64,000 nucleotides of DNA from Amaricoccus macauensis_A (lineage in GTDB: Bacteria; Pseudomonadota; Alphaproteobacteria; Rhodobacterales; Rhodobacteraceae). Each line of letters opens with the position of its first letter. Within the stretch, counting starts at the first letter, position 1. Shown piece after piece: positions 42,919-52,000 of the stretch. Below the pieces are notes generated by a model, which did no database searches, was not told where the DNA came from, and worked only from the letters and a program-made list of their open reading frames with translations. Position numbers and translations under genes: made by a program. Location: assembly GCF_049800915.1 (NCBI RefSeq), contig NZ_JBNAFY010000005.1, forward strand, positions 124,001-188,000, in the 5' to 3' direction.

Positions 42919-44504
42919 CCCCATTTCCCGCGAGGAGGCCGCTCCTGCTGGGCGGCCTCCTGCTCCCGCTTTGTGCTGTGGCCACACCCATTTTCGCGGA
43001 GGGGCCACGCAGCGCGATTCCGTGGCTGTCCGAAAGCATCACGGCGCCGCCGGTCGAACCCGATTCGCCCGGCGAGACGCTGGGTCCGCTGCAGACCGAA
43101 ACCATCACGGTCACACCGCTCGACGGAACCGAACCGGATGCCATCGGCATCCTGCCCAGCGAAACCACCGGCTTCGCCCGCAGCCTCTGGGGGCCAACGG
43201 ATCTCGAGACCGCGCGCGACCTGATCGAAACGACACGCTCGGGCGGTGTCCCGGAAACACGCGCGCTTTTTCTGCGGCTGCTGCTCGCAGAGGCCGAACC
43301 GCCCATGGGGGATGACGACAGGGCATCGCTCCTGACAGCCCGTATCGACAGGCTGCTGCGCGAGGGGGCTCTCGAACAGGCCGATGCGCTCATTCTCTTC
43401 GCGACCCCCACGGAAGCCGAACTCTTCAGGCGGTGGTTCGACATCGGCCTTCTCACCGACAATGCCGAGCCCGCCTGCGAGGCGCTGCGCCGCAACCCCT
43501 CCCTGTCTCCGACGCTGCCCGCGCGGGTCTTCTGCCTTGCGCGCGGCGGCGACTGGAACGCCGCCGAGATCACCCTCACGCTTGGCCGACAGATCGGATC
43601 GATCTCGCCCGAGCAGGAGGAGATGCTCGCGCGTTTCCTCGATCCCGAGATCTTCGAGTCCGAACCACCGCCCCCGGTTCCTGATCCGCTCACACCGCTG
43701 GATTTTCTTATGCGCGAAGCGGTCGGCCTCCCGCGGCCACCGGGTCAACTCCCGCTGGCCTTCCTGCACTACGACCTCGGCGAGCACACACCGATGCGCA
43801 TGCGGATCGCTGCGGCCGAACGGCTCCTGCGTGCCGGCGCAATCGCGTCGCCCCCGCTCTTTGCGGCCTACCGGGCCGGAGAACCGGCCGCCTCCGGTGG
43901 GGTCTGGGACAGGGCCGCGGCCATTCAGGATCTCGACAAGGCCCTCGAAGACCCGACCGGTGAGGGACTTGCCGCATCGCTCGCCGATGCCGACAACCGG
44001 CTGGCAGACGTGGGGTTTCGGGTTGCACTGGCGCGGGAATACGCGCCCGCTTTCATGGAGATTTCGCGCGATACTCTGACCGGCACGGCCCGTTCCCGCA
44101 TCTTCGAGCTTCTCCTGCTCGCGGGCGAGACCGAAGCCGCAACGCCCTTCCGTCCCGATCAGCTTGGCCCGAAGGCCGAGCTCGCCGCATCGCTTGCAGC
44201 ACCCGAAGAGGGAAATGCCCTGCCCGATCCCAAGGGCGATCCGATGGCCACCGCAATCCTTGAAGCCTTCGACCCCGAAAGCCCCGCGGATATCGCGGCG
44301 ACCGGTTTCGGGGACGCGCTCGACGAGGGCCGGCAGGGCGAGGCGATCCTGCGCTCCATCGACCTGCTCGCCGATGGCATCCAGACCTCTCCCCAGTCGC
44401 TCACCCTTGCCCTCAGCACCCTGCGCGCCGCGGGCCAGGAGACCGCCGCGCGACACATTGCCATCGAAACCCTGCTCGGCGACGCAGGATCGGTCAATGA
44501 CTGA
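42915..44504 (+). CDS. Exported hypothetical protein, helical repeat-like
   Basis: A 529-residue protein with a signal peptide (1 to about 26, PLCAVATPIFA-EGP) and a long alpha-helical, acidic, alanine- and leucine-rich body without transmembrane segments. Segments such as ALFLRLLLAEAEPPMGDDDRA and EALRRNPSLSPTLPARVFCLARGGDWNAAEITL suggest tetratricopeptide-like helix pairs, but no exact repeat or domain is recognised. Start GTG 42915 overlaps the small protein stop. The stop overlaps xerD by eight bases, so this gene and xerD are cotranscribed. Confidence 0.75.
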   Translation: MTPFPARRPLLLGGLLLPLCAVATPIFAEGPRSAIPWLSESITAPPVEPDSPGETLGPLQTETITVTPLDGTEPDAIGILPSETTGFARSLWGPTDLETARDLIETTRSGGVPETRALFLRLLLAEAEPPMGDDDRASLLTARIDRLLREGALEQADALILFATPTEAELFRRWFDIGLLTDNAEPACEALRRNPSLSPTLPARVFCLARGGDWNAAEITLTLGRQIGSISPEQEEMLARFLDPEIFESEPPPPVPDPLTPLDFLMREAVGLPRPPGQLPLAFLHYDLGEHTPMRMRIAAAERLLRAGAIASPPLFAAYRAGEPAASGGVWDRAAAIQDLDKALEDPTGEGLAASLADADNRLADVGFRVALAREYAPAFMEISRDTLTGTARSRIFELLLLAGETEAATPFRPDQLGPKAELAASLAAPEEGNALPDPKGDPMATAILEAFDPESPADIAATGFGDALDEGRQGEAILRSIDLLADGIQTSPQSLTLALSTLRAAGQETAARHIAIETLLGDAGSVND

Positions 44505-45474
44505 GGCCGCCACCGCCCCCGCGCGCAACTGGATGGCTCTCTTTCTCGAGGCGATCCAGGCCGAACGCGACGCTGCCGCCAATACCCTTGCCTCCTATGG
44601 CCGGGACCTGCGGGATTTCGAGACCTTCCTGACCGCCAGGGGCCAGGGGTTCGCCACGGCGGGCCGACCCGAAATCGAGGCCTACCTGGCCGATCAGGCC
44701 GAACGCGGCATGGCCGAGACGACCCGCGCCCGCAGGCTTTCCGCGATCAGGCAATTCTATCGCTTCGCCTTCCTGGAGGGCTGGCGGACCGATGATCCCG
44801 CAGCCCTCATCAGGGGGCCGAAGCGCAGGCGCAGCCTGCCGGACAGCCTCAGCGAGGCCGATGTCGACCGGATGCTCGAAGTTGCGGCCAACGGGGAGGG
44901 AACGCCCCTGCCCGAAAGGCTTCGCAACGCCTGCCTGATGCAACTCCTCTACGCCACCGGCCTGCGCGTGAGCGAACTGGTTTCGCTTCCCATCAGCGCA
45001 GTGCGCGGCGACCCCCGCATGATCCTGGTGCGCGGCAAGGGCGGGCGGGAACGCATGGTGCCGCTCTCGGACCCCGCGCGCCGGGCCCTGCAGGCCTGGA
45101 TCGCCCAACGCGACACGATGGAAGACCAGGCCGCCGAACGCGGCCGCGCCCCCTCCCGGTTTCTCTTTCCCGCACGCGGCAAACGCGGCCACATGACCCG
45201 CGAGCGCTTCTTCCTCCTGGTCAAGGAACTCGCCGCCCTGGCAGGGCTCGATCCGGCCAAGGTCTCGCCACACACGCTGCGCCACGCCTTTGCCACCCAT
45301 CTTCTGGCCAATGGCGCGGATCTCCGCGTGATTCAGACCCTTCTGGGTCACGCGAGCATTGCAACGACCGAGATTTACACTCATGTGCTCGATGCAAGAC
45401 TCAAGCAGATCGTCTTCGAGAAACATCCCCTGGCAGAACACACCGGGGAAACCACCGAAGACGAACCGACCTGA
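44497..45474 (+). CDS. xerD: Tyrosine recombinase XerD
   Basis: A 325-residue site-specific recombinase that resolves chromosome dimers at dif together with XerC. The N-terminal SAM-like domain (about 10-95) and catalytic domain have all six conserved residues: Arg in ATGLRVSELVSL, Lys in VRGKGGRERMVPL, HTLRHAFATHLL (His and Arg), LGHASIATTEIYTHV (His and Tyr nucleophile). Length and IYTHV end fit XerD rather than a phage integrase; no attachment sites or cargo are present. The eight-base overlap with the previous gene fixes the start. Confidence 0.92.
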   Translation: MTEAATAPARNWMALFLEAIQAERDAAANTLASYGRDLRDFETFLTARGQGFATAGRPEIEAYLADQAERGMAETTRARRLSAIRQFYRFAFLEGWRTDDPAALIRGPKRRRSLPDSLSEADVDRMLEVAANGEGTPLPERLRNACLMQLLYATGLRVSELVSLPISAVRGDPRMILVRGKGGRERMVPLSDPARRALQAWIAQRDTMEDQAAERGRAPSRFLFPARGKRGHMTRERFFLLVKELAALAGLDPAKVSPHTLRHAFATHLLANGADLRVIQTLLGHASIATTEIYTHVLDARLKQIVFEKHPLAEHTGETTEDEPT

Positions 45475-45516
45475 CTGCCTGCACAAGACAAGAGATCAAC
45501 CGGGGAACGATCCGTC

Positions 45517-46830
45517 ATGGAGACCGCAAGCGAAGCGACCAACCTTCTGGCCATCTGGGGGACGGGAGGAGCCATCCTGCTTCTTCTGGTCTTTTCCGGC
45601 ATCTTCTCGGGTTCGGAAACCGCGCTGACCACCGCGAGCCGCGGCAAGCTTCACGCCATGGCGGAGAAGGGCGACAAGGGCGCAGCCAAGGCGCTCCGCC
45701 TGACCGACGACAAGGAACGCCTGATCGGCGCGATCCTGCTCGGCAACAATCTCGTCAACATCCTGGCGACGTCGCTGGCGACCATGCTCTTCACCACGCT
45801 GCTCGGAGACAGCGCGGTGGCGGTCGCGACCCTCGTGATGACCCTCCTCGTGCTGATCTTCTCCGAAGTTCTGCCCAAGACCTATGCCATCACCAATTCC
45901 GAGCTCATGGCGCGGCGGGTCTCGCACCTGATCCGGGCGATCGTCGTCGTCCTCTCCCCGATCGTGAACTCGGTGCGCGCGCTGGTTCGCCTCATCCTGA
46001 GCGCCTTCGGGGTCAAGACCGACCCGGAAGCCAATTTCCTCGCCGCGCAGGAGGAGATCGCCGGCGCGATCGCCCTGCACCATTCCGAAGGCGCGGTGGA
46101 AAAGGCCGATCGTGACCGGCTTCTGGGCGCGCTCGATCTCGGCCAGCGCACCGTCTCCGAGATCATGCTCCACCGCCGGGACATCGAGATGCTCGATATC
46201 GGAAACCCGGCCCCCGAGATCATCGAGAAGGCGCTGAAATCCCCCCACACCCGCATCCCGCTCTATAGCGAGAACAGCGAGAACATCGTCGGGGTGCTCC
46301 ACGCGAAGGACATGTTCCGCGCCCTGCATCGCATCGTGCATGAAAGCGAAGAGCCCGCCGAGGCGCTTGCCAATTTCGACATCATGGACGTGTCGATGGA
46401 GCCCTATTTCGTCCCCGAAACCACCGCGCTCGACGAGCAGATGCGCGAGTTTCTCCGCAGGCGCTCCCACTTCGCGCTTGTCGTGGACGAATACGGCGCG
46501 CTGAAGGGCCTCATCACCCTGGAAGACATCCTCGAGGAGATCGTGGGCGAGATTGCCGATGAACACGACACCGAGCCCCCGTCCGGCATCGTCCCCTTCA
46601 AGGACGGCTCGGTGGAGGTCGAGGGTGTCATGACCATCCGCGACCTCAACCGGGCCTGCGAATGGCACCTGCCCGACGAGGAGGCCAACACCGTCGCGGG
46701 CCTCGTCATCCACGAGGCGCAGGCCATCCCGAACGCGGGTCAGGTCTTCAGCTTCCACGGGTTCCGCTTCGAGGTGCTGGAGCGCCAGAACAACAGGCTC
46801 ACGAAGCTGCGGGTGCGCAAACTCGGCTGA
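45517..46830 (+). CDS. CNNM/CorC-HlyC type membrane protein
   Basis: A 437-residue inner-membrane protein. N-terminal DUF21 domain with about four helices (FSGIFSGSETALTTASRGKLHAMA), two CBS modules (about 205-335: LMLHRRDIEMLD, RIPLYSENSENIVGVLHAKDM) and a C-terminal CorC_HlyC domain with the conserved LVVDEYGALKGLITLEDILEEIVGEI. Family members are linked to Mg or Co efflux; haemolysin is an old label. It follows xerD after 42 bases on the same strand. Confidence 0.93.
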   Translation: METASEATNLLAIWGTGGAILLLLVFSGIFSGSETALTTASRGKLHAMAEKGDKGAAKALRLTDDKERLIGAILLGNNLVNILATSLATMLFTTLLGDSAVAVATLVMTLLVLIFSEVLPKTYAITNSELMARRVSHLIRAIVVVLSPIVNSVRALVRLILSAFGVKTDPEANFLAAQEEIAGAIALHHSEGAVEKADRDRLLGALDLGQRTVSEIMLHRRDIEMLDIGNPAPEIIEKALKSPHTRIPLYSENSENIVGVLHAKDMFRALHRIVHESEEPAEALANFDIMDVSMEPYFVPETTALDEQMREFLRRRSHFALVVDEYGALKGLITLEDILEEIVGEIADEHDTEPPSGIVPFKDGSVEVEGVMTIRDLNRACEWHLPDEEANTVAGLVIHEAQAIPNAGQVFSFHGFRFEVLERQNNRLTKLRVRKLG

Positions 46831-46922
46831 AGCCGGGCGAGCGCGGCACCCTCGTCATCATACTGACAAGATCGCGGTGCAGAAGGAAGGCCCTGAAAAC
46901 ACCAGCCCTTGAGGCCCGCACC

Positions 46923-48269
46923 ATGATCGCCCGCACCTGCGCCGCATTTGCCGCCCTACTGTCCGCCACCGCACTTCATGCCGAAAGCACACAAGTCCCC
47001 GCAACGCTGGCGGGCCATGCGATCCTGCCCGCCGAGACGCTGATCCCGGCGCCGCAGGATGCGCCCGAAGCCCTGCGGACATCGGGCAAGTTCACCGAAC
47101 GCGGAAATCCGGCACGCATTTCCGCAGAGCCAACGGATGGCGCAAGCCTGCCCTTCAACGGCCAGCCGGTGCAGGGCTTCTCGGGCATCTCGGCCATCGG
47201 AGACGGCAGCTACTATGCGCTGACCGACAACGGCTTCGGCTCGATGGCGAACTCCCCCGACGCCATGCTCTTCTTCCATGTCATCCGCCCCGATTTCGCC
47301 ACCGGTGAGATCGCTCGCGAGAAGACCGTATTCCTCTCCGATCCCGACAAGATCGTGCCCTTCGTCATCGCCATGGAAGGCAGCGAAACCCGCTACCTGA
47401 CCGGGGCCGATCTGGACCTCGAGGGGTTCCAGGTGATCGGGAACGAGATCATCATCGGCGACGAGTTCGGCCCCTATGTCATCGTGGCGGACGTCGAAAC
47501 CGGCCGCATCACGGAATTCCACGAGACCTATCTCGGTGAGGACAAGATCCTCTCGCCAGATCACTACACGCTCGCCCTGCCCAATCCGGGCGATGCCGAC
47601 ATGCCCGTCTACAACGCGAAACGCTCCCGTGGTTATGAGGGCTTCGCCGCCTCCCCGGACCAGGCAACGCTCTACCCGCTGCTCGAAGGCCCGATCTGGC
47701 GCGCCGACCTCGAAGACTGGGAGCGCGTCGAGGATGGCCGCGTGGCCCTGCGCATCCTGGAAATGGACGCCGCCTCCCGTGACTGGACCGGCCGCTCCTG
47801 GCTCTACCCGCTCGAGGGCGAGACCCACGCCATCGGCGATTTCAACATGATCGACGAGACCCGCGGCCTCGTGATCGAACGCGATGGCGGCCAGGGCGAC
47901 GCGGAACTGGCCTGCGGGGCGGGCGAAACGGAAGGCTGCTTCGAGGAGCCTGCCCTCTTCAAGCGCGTCTACCTGATCGACATGGCGGGCGTGGAAGACG
48001 GCGACCCCGTCCACAAGGTTGCTTACATCGACCTGCTCGATATCCAGGACCCGGAGGGAATCGCGCGACAGGGCAAGCGCGATGACGGCCGTTTCACCTT
48101 CCCCTTCGTGACGATCGAGAATGTGGACATGGTCGATGAACGGCACATCATCGTCGGCAACGACAACAATTTCCCGTTCTCCTCGGGCCGCGCGCTCGGC
48201 CAACGCGATGACAACGAAATCATTTTGCTCAAAGCCGAAGAATTGCTCAATGCGAGCGCGATGGAATAA
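46923..48269 (+). CDS. Exported esterase-like/phytase-fold protein
   Basis: A 448-residue protein with a signal peptide (1 to about 20, ALHA-EST). It matches the esterase-like activity of phytase family (PF13449), a beta-propeller: GFSGISAIGDGSYYALTDNGFGSMANSPD, EGFQVIGNEIIIGDEFGPYV, RGYEGFAASPD, and IENVDMVDERHIIVGNDNNFPFSSGR. Metal-binding aspartates of the family are in the DNG and DEFGP loops. Substrate is unknown; a phosphodiester or phosphate ester in the periplasm is expected. Start ATG 46923, no strong ribosome binding site seen. Confidence 0.88.
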   Translation: MIARTCAAFAALLSATALHAESTQVPATLAGHAILPAETLIPAPQDAPEALRTSGKFTERGNPARISAEPTDGASLPFNGQPVQGFSGISAIGDGSYYALTDNGFGSMANSPDAMLFFHVIRPDFATGEIAREKTVFLSDPDKIVPFVIAMEGSETRYLTGADLDLEGFQVIGNEIIIGDEFGPYVIVADVETGRITEFHETYLGEDKILSPDHYTLALPNPGDADMPVYNAKRSRGYEGFAASPDQATLYPLLEGPIWRADLEDWERVEDGRVALRILEMDAASRDWTGRSWLYPLEGETHAIGDFNMIDETRGLVIERDGGQGDAELACGAGETEGCFEEPALFKRVYLIDMAGVEDGDPVHKVAYIDLLDIQDPEGIARQGKRDDGRFTFPFVTIENVDMVDERHIIVGNDNNFPFSSGRALGQRDDNEIILLKAEELLNASAME

Positions 48270-48282
48270 TTTTGATCACCTT

Positions 48283-48310
48283 AATGGTTAACAAGGAGTC
48301 GTTAACCATT
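48283..48310. promoter_or_regulatory. CtrA-like palindrome
   Basis: AATGGTTAAC (48283-48292) and its inverted copy GTTAACCATT (48301-48310) are separated by AAGGAGTC. Each arm contains the CtrA half-site TTAACCAT known from Caulobacter. The site ends 6 bases before a -10-like TATAAC (48317-48322) and about 19 bases before the candidate small RNA, so it may control that RNA. Confidence 0.5.
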
Positions 48311-48328
48311 TCGCGCTATAACATTCAT

Positions 48329-48408
48329 GTGCAAAGGCCACTTCGGTTGCCCTCGCACGCGACTTCCTCCCTTTAGACTTGAGCCGGCACCGAGCCGGCT
48401 CTTTTTTT
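48329..48408 (+). ncRNA. Candidate trans-acting small RNA (suhB/mmgR-like)
   Basis: About 80 bases with three parts: an outer GTGC/GCAC stem (48329-48332 with 48355-48358) enclosing a hairpin with a UUCG tetraloop (48336-48351), an unpaired stretch GACTTCCTCCCTTTAGACTT with CCUCCC (48366-48371), and an intrinsic terminator (48381-48401 plus seven T). The CCUCCC loop could pair with Shine-Dalgarno sequences. A TATAAC box at 48317-48322 is correctly placed for a start near 48329. Layout and size resemble the suhB/mmgR family of alphaproteobacteria, but I could not run a covariance search. Confidence 0.55.
48381..48408 (+). terminator. Intrinsic terminator of the small RNA
   Basis: A perfect eight-base stem GAGCCGGC/GCCGGCTC (48381-48388 with 48394-48401), loop ACCGA, then TTTTTTT at 48402-48408. 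It would also end readthrough from the phytase-fold gene. From here to 48703 I see no gene; the 434-base gap from 48270 is otherwise empty apart from a promoter for the next gene. Confidence 0.85.
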
Positions 48409-48703
48409 GCCGGATCACATTGTGCCGCTCTGCGCGTGATACCGCCTGCATCCGCTTGACCGGACATTTTCTCCCGACTAACGTCACGCACATAAAGTTC
48501 GGCCAGTCCGACAGGGAAGCAAGAATATGGAAGAGAGTATCGGTCCGACTGATACTCTCTTTCGTTTCCGGGCAGAGATTTTCCTTGAACCGGCGCCGCA
48601 GCCCTGATGGCGTTCATCGCCTTGCGTGTTGACAGGGCATGAGTCGAGTGACATCCCCGAAGCGTCCCAACCGGAACAAGAGATCACAGGACACGAGCAG
48701 ATC

Positions 48704-49291
48704 ATGAAGCTTCAGCTATTGGCCGCAACCCTCACCGTCACGGCTCTCTCCCTTGGGGCATCGGCATGGGCTCAGGAGGCCCAGCCCGCACCGGCGGCGC
48801 CAGCGCCAGCCGCACCCGGCTCCCAGGTCGGCGATCCGGCACAAGGAGAGATTCGCATCAAGCTGCGCGAAACCCACGGTGACTGGGATGTCCGCTGCGC
48901 GCCGGACGAAAGCGAATGCTTCATGTATCAACTCGCCCGTGACCAGAACGAGAACCCGGTCGCGGAGATCAATATCGTGCGGCTCGACAACGATTCGCCC
49001 GCCAGTGCCGGCGTGACGATTCTCACCCCTCTCGGCACGTTGCTTCGCCCCGGCCTTTCGCTCTCTGTCGATGGCGGGGAGCGCCGCAGCTACCCGTTCA
49101 TCTGGTGCGACGCCGGCGGGTGTTTTGCCCGCTTCGCCCTGAGCGAGGAAGAAGTCGCGGTCTACGAGCAGGGCACCAATGCCACGCTGACGCTGTTCTC
49201 GGTCGGCGCGCCAGGAACCCCTGTGGATCTCCAACTGTCGCTCTCCGGCTTCACCGCCGCGATGGACGCGCTTGAGCCGATCCCGAACTGA
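48704..49291 (+). CDS. Invasion-associated locus B (IalB) family protein
   Basis: A 195-residue exported protein with signal peptide (1 to about 23, SAWA-QEA), followed by a short Ala/Pro linker. The IalB fold is shown by THGDWDVRCAP, ECFMYQLARDQNENPVAEINIV, and YPFIWCDAGGCFARF; four cysteines pair as two disulfides expected in this family. IalB-like proteins in free-living alphaproteobacteria are periplasmic, with unknown role. Start ATG 48704; an upstream in-frame start would add 26 residues before the signal peptide. Confidence 0.9.
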   Translation: MKLQLLAATLTVTALSLGASAWAQEAQPAPAAPAPAAPGSQVGDPAQGEIRIKLRETHGDWDVRCAPDESECFMYQLARDQNENPVAEINIVRLDNDSPASAGVTILTPLGTLLRPGLSLSVDGGERRSYPFIWCDAGGCFARFALSEEEVAVYEQGTNATLTLFSVGAPGTPVDLQLSLSGFTAAMDALEPIPN

Positions 49292-49354
49292 ATCCGGGGC
49301 CCCGCGTCCCGCATCGCCCCCGCGCCGGTCCGCGCCGCGGGTGGCGACACTACC

Positions 49355-50572
49355 TCAACTGAAACGTGACAGCACCAGCACGGCGTTGAGCCCGCCAAAG
49401 GCGAAGGCATTCGTCATGACCGCCTTGACCGCCTGCTCGCGTGCGACATTCGGAACGATATCCAGATCGCAATCCGGGTCTGGTTCCTCGTAGTTGATCG
49501 TCGGGGCGATCACCCCGTCGCGCAAGGCCATGGTGCAGGCCAGAAGCTCCACCGCCCCCGTCCCGCCGATCAGATGCCCGTGCATCGACTTGGTCGAGGA
49601 GATCATGAGCGTATCGGCGTGCGATCCGAACGCCTCGCGCACCGCCGCGCATTCGGTCTTGTCGTTCGCGGTCGTGCCGGTTCCGTGCGCGTTGATGTAG
49701 CCGATCTCTTCCGGCGCCATGCCCGCACAGCGCAACGCACCGCGCATCGCCCGCACCGCGCCCTGCCGGTTCGGCATCACGATGTCGGATGCATCCGACG
49801 TCATGGCAAATCCCTTGACCTCCGCCAGAATCACGGCGCCACGGGCCTTCGCGTGCTCCAGATCCTCGAAGACGAACATCGCGGCGCCTTCGCCCTGCAC
49901 CATGCCGTTGCGTGTCTTGGAGAAGGGGCGGCAGCCATCCTTCGACATCACCCGCAGCCCTTCCCAGGCCTTGATGCCCCCGAAACACAACATGCTCTCG
50001 CTGCCCCCGGTGATCACCACATCCGCCTGACCGGACCGGATTAGCGACCAGGCTTGCCCCATCGCATGGTTCGAGGAGGAACAGGCGGTCGAAACCGTGA
50101 AGCTCGGCCCCTGGAGATTGTGCTCCATGGAGATATGGCTTGCCGCGGCATTGTTCATCAGGCGCGGCACCACGAAAGGATGAACCCTGTTCTTACCTTC
50201 CTGATAGACCAGCCGGTAATTCTCGTCCTGCGTGCCCAGACCGCCCCCCGACGTGCCGAGCACGACACCGGAACGTTCGGCCAGCTCGCCCTCGAAACCG
50301 AGCCCCGCCTCCTCGATGGCCTCGCGGGCCGAGAGCAGCGCAAACTGCGTGAAGCGATCGAAAAGCGTAAGTTGTTGCCGGGAGAAATGGTCCTGCGGCT
50401 CGTAGCCGTTCACCTGCCCGCCGATGCGGATCGAAAGCCGTTCGACATCCTCGAACGCGAGTGGACCGATGCCGGAGCGGCCTTCCCGCATGGCGTCCAT
50501 GGTCTCTCGGGCTGAATTGCCCAGGGCATTGAATGCGCCCTGGCCGGTAATCACCACACGGCGTTCAGTCAC
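49355..50572 (-). CDS. Beta-ketoacyl-ACP synthase (FabF type)
   Basis: A 405-residue thiolase-fold condensing enzyme. Catalytic Cys in VSTACSSSNHAMGQA, His in INAHGTGT and His in KSMHGHLIGGTGAVELLA are present. It is coupled to a dedicated acyl carrier protein gene (one base between them) and lies next to lpxD, so it may make a special acyl chain for lipid A or another envelope lipid rather than bulk fatty acids. Confidence 0.92.
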   Translation of the reverse strand: MTERRVVITGQGAFNALGNSARETMDAMREGRSGIGPLAFEDVERLSIRIGGQVNGYEPQDHFSRQQLTLFDRFTQFALLSAREAIEEAGLGFEGELAERSGVVLGTSGGGLGTQDENYRLVYQEGKNRVHPFVVPRLMNNAAASHISMEHNLQGPSFTVSTACSSSNHAMGQAWSLIRSGQADVVITGGSESMLCFGGIKAWEGLRVMSKDGCRPFSKTRNGMVQGEGAAMFVFEDLEHAKARGAVILAEVKGFAMTSDASDIVMPNRQGAVRAMRGALRCAGMAPEEIGYINAHGTGTTANDKTECAAVREAFGSHADTLMISSTKSMHGHLIGGTGAVELLACTMALRDGVIAPTINYEEPDPDCDLDIVPNVAREQAVKAVMTNAFAFGGLNAVLVLSRFS

Positions 50573-50573
50573 G

Positions 50574-50849
50574 TCAATGCTTCTGAGCGATCAGCTTCTC
50601 AACCGCGTCCACGATGGTCGCCACACTGCTGATATCGAAGTCGCCGTTTTCCGGCTCGTTCGCATTGAAGGGAACCTGGATGTCGAAACTTTCCTCGATC
50701 GCGAAGACCGTTTCCACCAGGCCAAGTGAATCGATCCCCAGATCTTCGAGGGTCGCGTCCATGGAGACCTCCGAAGGATCCATCACAGCCTGTTCTGCAA
50801 GGATCGTCACGACCCTTTCCTTCACGGATTCCTTGACGACTTCAGCCAT
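50574..50849 (-). CDS. Acyl carrier protein
   Basis: A 91-residue acidic carrier protein. The phosphopantetheine site is the Ser in LGIDSLGLVETVFAIEESF, and helix III/IV follow with DISSVATIVDAVEKL. The start at ATG 50849 has GGAG five bases upstream; a GTG two codons earlier is possible. It differs from the housekeeping AcpP in length and insert (FNANEPENGDFD) and sits between a ketosynthase gene and lpxD, indicating a specialised role. Confidence 0.92.
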   Translation of the reverse strand: MAEVVKESVKERVVTILAEQAVMDPSEVSMDATLEDLGIDSLGLVETVFAIEESFDIQVPFNANEPENGDFDISSVATIVDAVEKLIAQKH

Positions 50850-50911
50850 GTCCACTCCATCCGGTCATCCTGATCCGCGATCATCTACTCGTTTCGACCG
50901 GAATTTGAAAC

Positions 50912-51970
50912 TCATTTTTCCGCCTTCGCGAGCTTCTCCAACGCACGCGGAAGCCTGCGCAACGCCTTGTACATCTCCACATTCTGGTCCATCCGAACCG
51001 CCGGATATCCCATCATGACCCGGTTGGGCGGCACGTTGCTCGCAACACCCGAGTTGCCGGTGATCACCGAGTTTGCCCCGATGGTCAGATGATCGGCCAC
51101 AGCCGCCCTGCCCCCGAGCACCACACGGTCGCCGATCACGGTGCTGCCACCGACCGCCACATGCCCGCAGACGAGACAGGTGCTCCCGATCCGTACATTG
51201 TGACCGATCTGCACGAGGTTGTCGATCTTGGTGCCGTCGCCGATCGTGGTGTCCGCGATCGTGCCGCGGTCGATGCAGGCATTTGCGCCCAGTTCCACAT
51301 CATCGCCGATCACGACCGAACCCAGCGAGTTGATCCGCACGTAGGCCGACTGGTCCTCGGCTGCCACGGCGCCCGTGGCCCGCGCTTCCTCGACGATGCC
51401 GGGCTGCGGCGTCACGAAGGAGAAACCGTCGCCACCCACCACGCAGCCGGGCTGGGCAATGAACCGGTCGCCGATGCGGATGCGCGCGCCGATTCGAACT
51501 CCGGAATGGAGCAGCGCCCCCTCACCGATCTCCGTGTCCTGACCGATGGACACATGCGAATGGATGCGCGCGCCGGCCCCGATTTTGACGCCGCTCTCGA
51601 TCACCACCAGCGGTCCGACATAGGTGTCCGAGGGAAGCTGCACGTCCGAGGCGATCACGGCCGTGGGGTGGATGCCGGGGCGCGGCACGGAAACCGGGTC
51701 GAAGACCCTCGTCACCCCCGAAAGCACGTAGCGCGGACGGGGCGCGAAGATCGCCGCATCCAGCCCGTATTCCTGCCAGTCGGCACCAGGCCAGAGGATC
51801 GCACAGCGCGCCTCGCCCTGCGAAAGGGCCGCGGCATATTTCGGGTCCATCGCCAGCGCGATCTGGTCCGGGCTTGCGGAGGCGGGCTCCGCCGGGCCGC
51901 TCAATTCCAGGCTGCCGTCGCCCGCATATCCGCCGCCGAGCGCGTCGGCCAGTTCTTCCACGGTAATCAT
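50912..51970 (-). CDS. lpxD: UDP-3-O-acylglucosamine N-acyltransferase
   Basis: A 352-residue enzyme that adds the second 3-hydroxyacyl chain in lipid A synthesis. The N-terminal uridine-binding domain (1-100) precedes a left-handed beta-helix of hexapeptide repeats: HPTAVIASDVQLP, TYVGPLVVIESGVKIGAGARIHSHVSIG, and the catalytic His region NLVQIGHNVRIG. C-terminal helices end LRRLPRALEKLAKAEK. Start ATG 51970 with GGGGGGCG upstream. Unusually, it is next to an L,D-transpeptidase rather than fabZ-lpxA-lpxB. Confidence 0.95.
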   Translation of the reverse strand: MITVEELADALGGGYAGDGSLELSGPAEPASASPDQIALAMDPKYAAALSQGEARCAILWPGADWQEYGLDAAIFAPRPRYVLSGVTRVFDPVSVPRPGIHPTAVIASDVQLPSDTYVGPLVVIESGVKIGAGARIHSHVSIGQDTEIGEGALLHSGVRIGARIRIGDRFIAQPGCVVGGDGFSFVTPQPGIVEEARATGAVAAEDQSAYVRINSLGSVVIGDDVELGANACIDRGTIADTTIGDGTKIDNLVQIGHNVRIGSTCLVCGHVAVGGSTVIGDRVVLGGRAAVADHLTIGANSVITGNSGVASNVPPNRVMMGYPAVRMDQNVEMYKALRRLPRALEKLAKAEK

Positions 51971-52000
51971 GTCGCCCCCCGGGGATGCACGCACAGAGCC

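Noticed and set aside
44497..45474. Phage or island integrase
   Set aside because: The protein has XerD length and motifs, overlaps a host gene, and no attachment repeat, tRNA end or phage genes are nearby.
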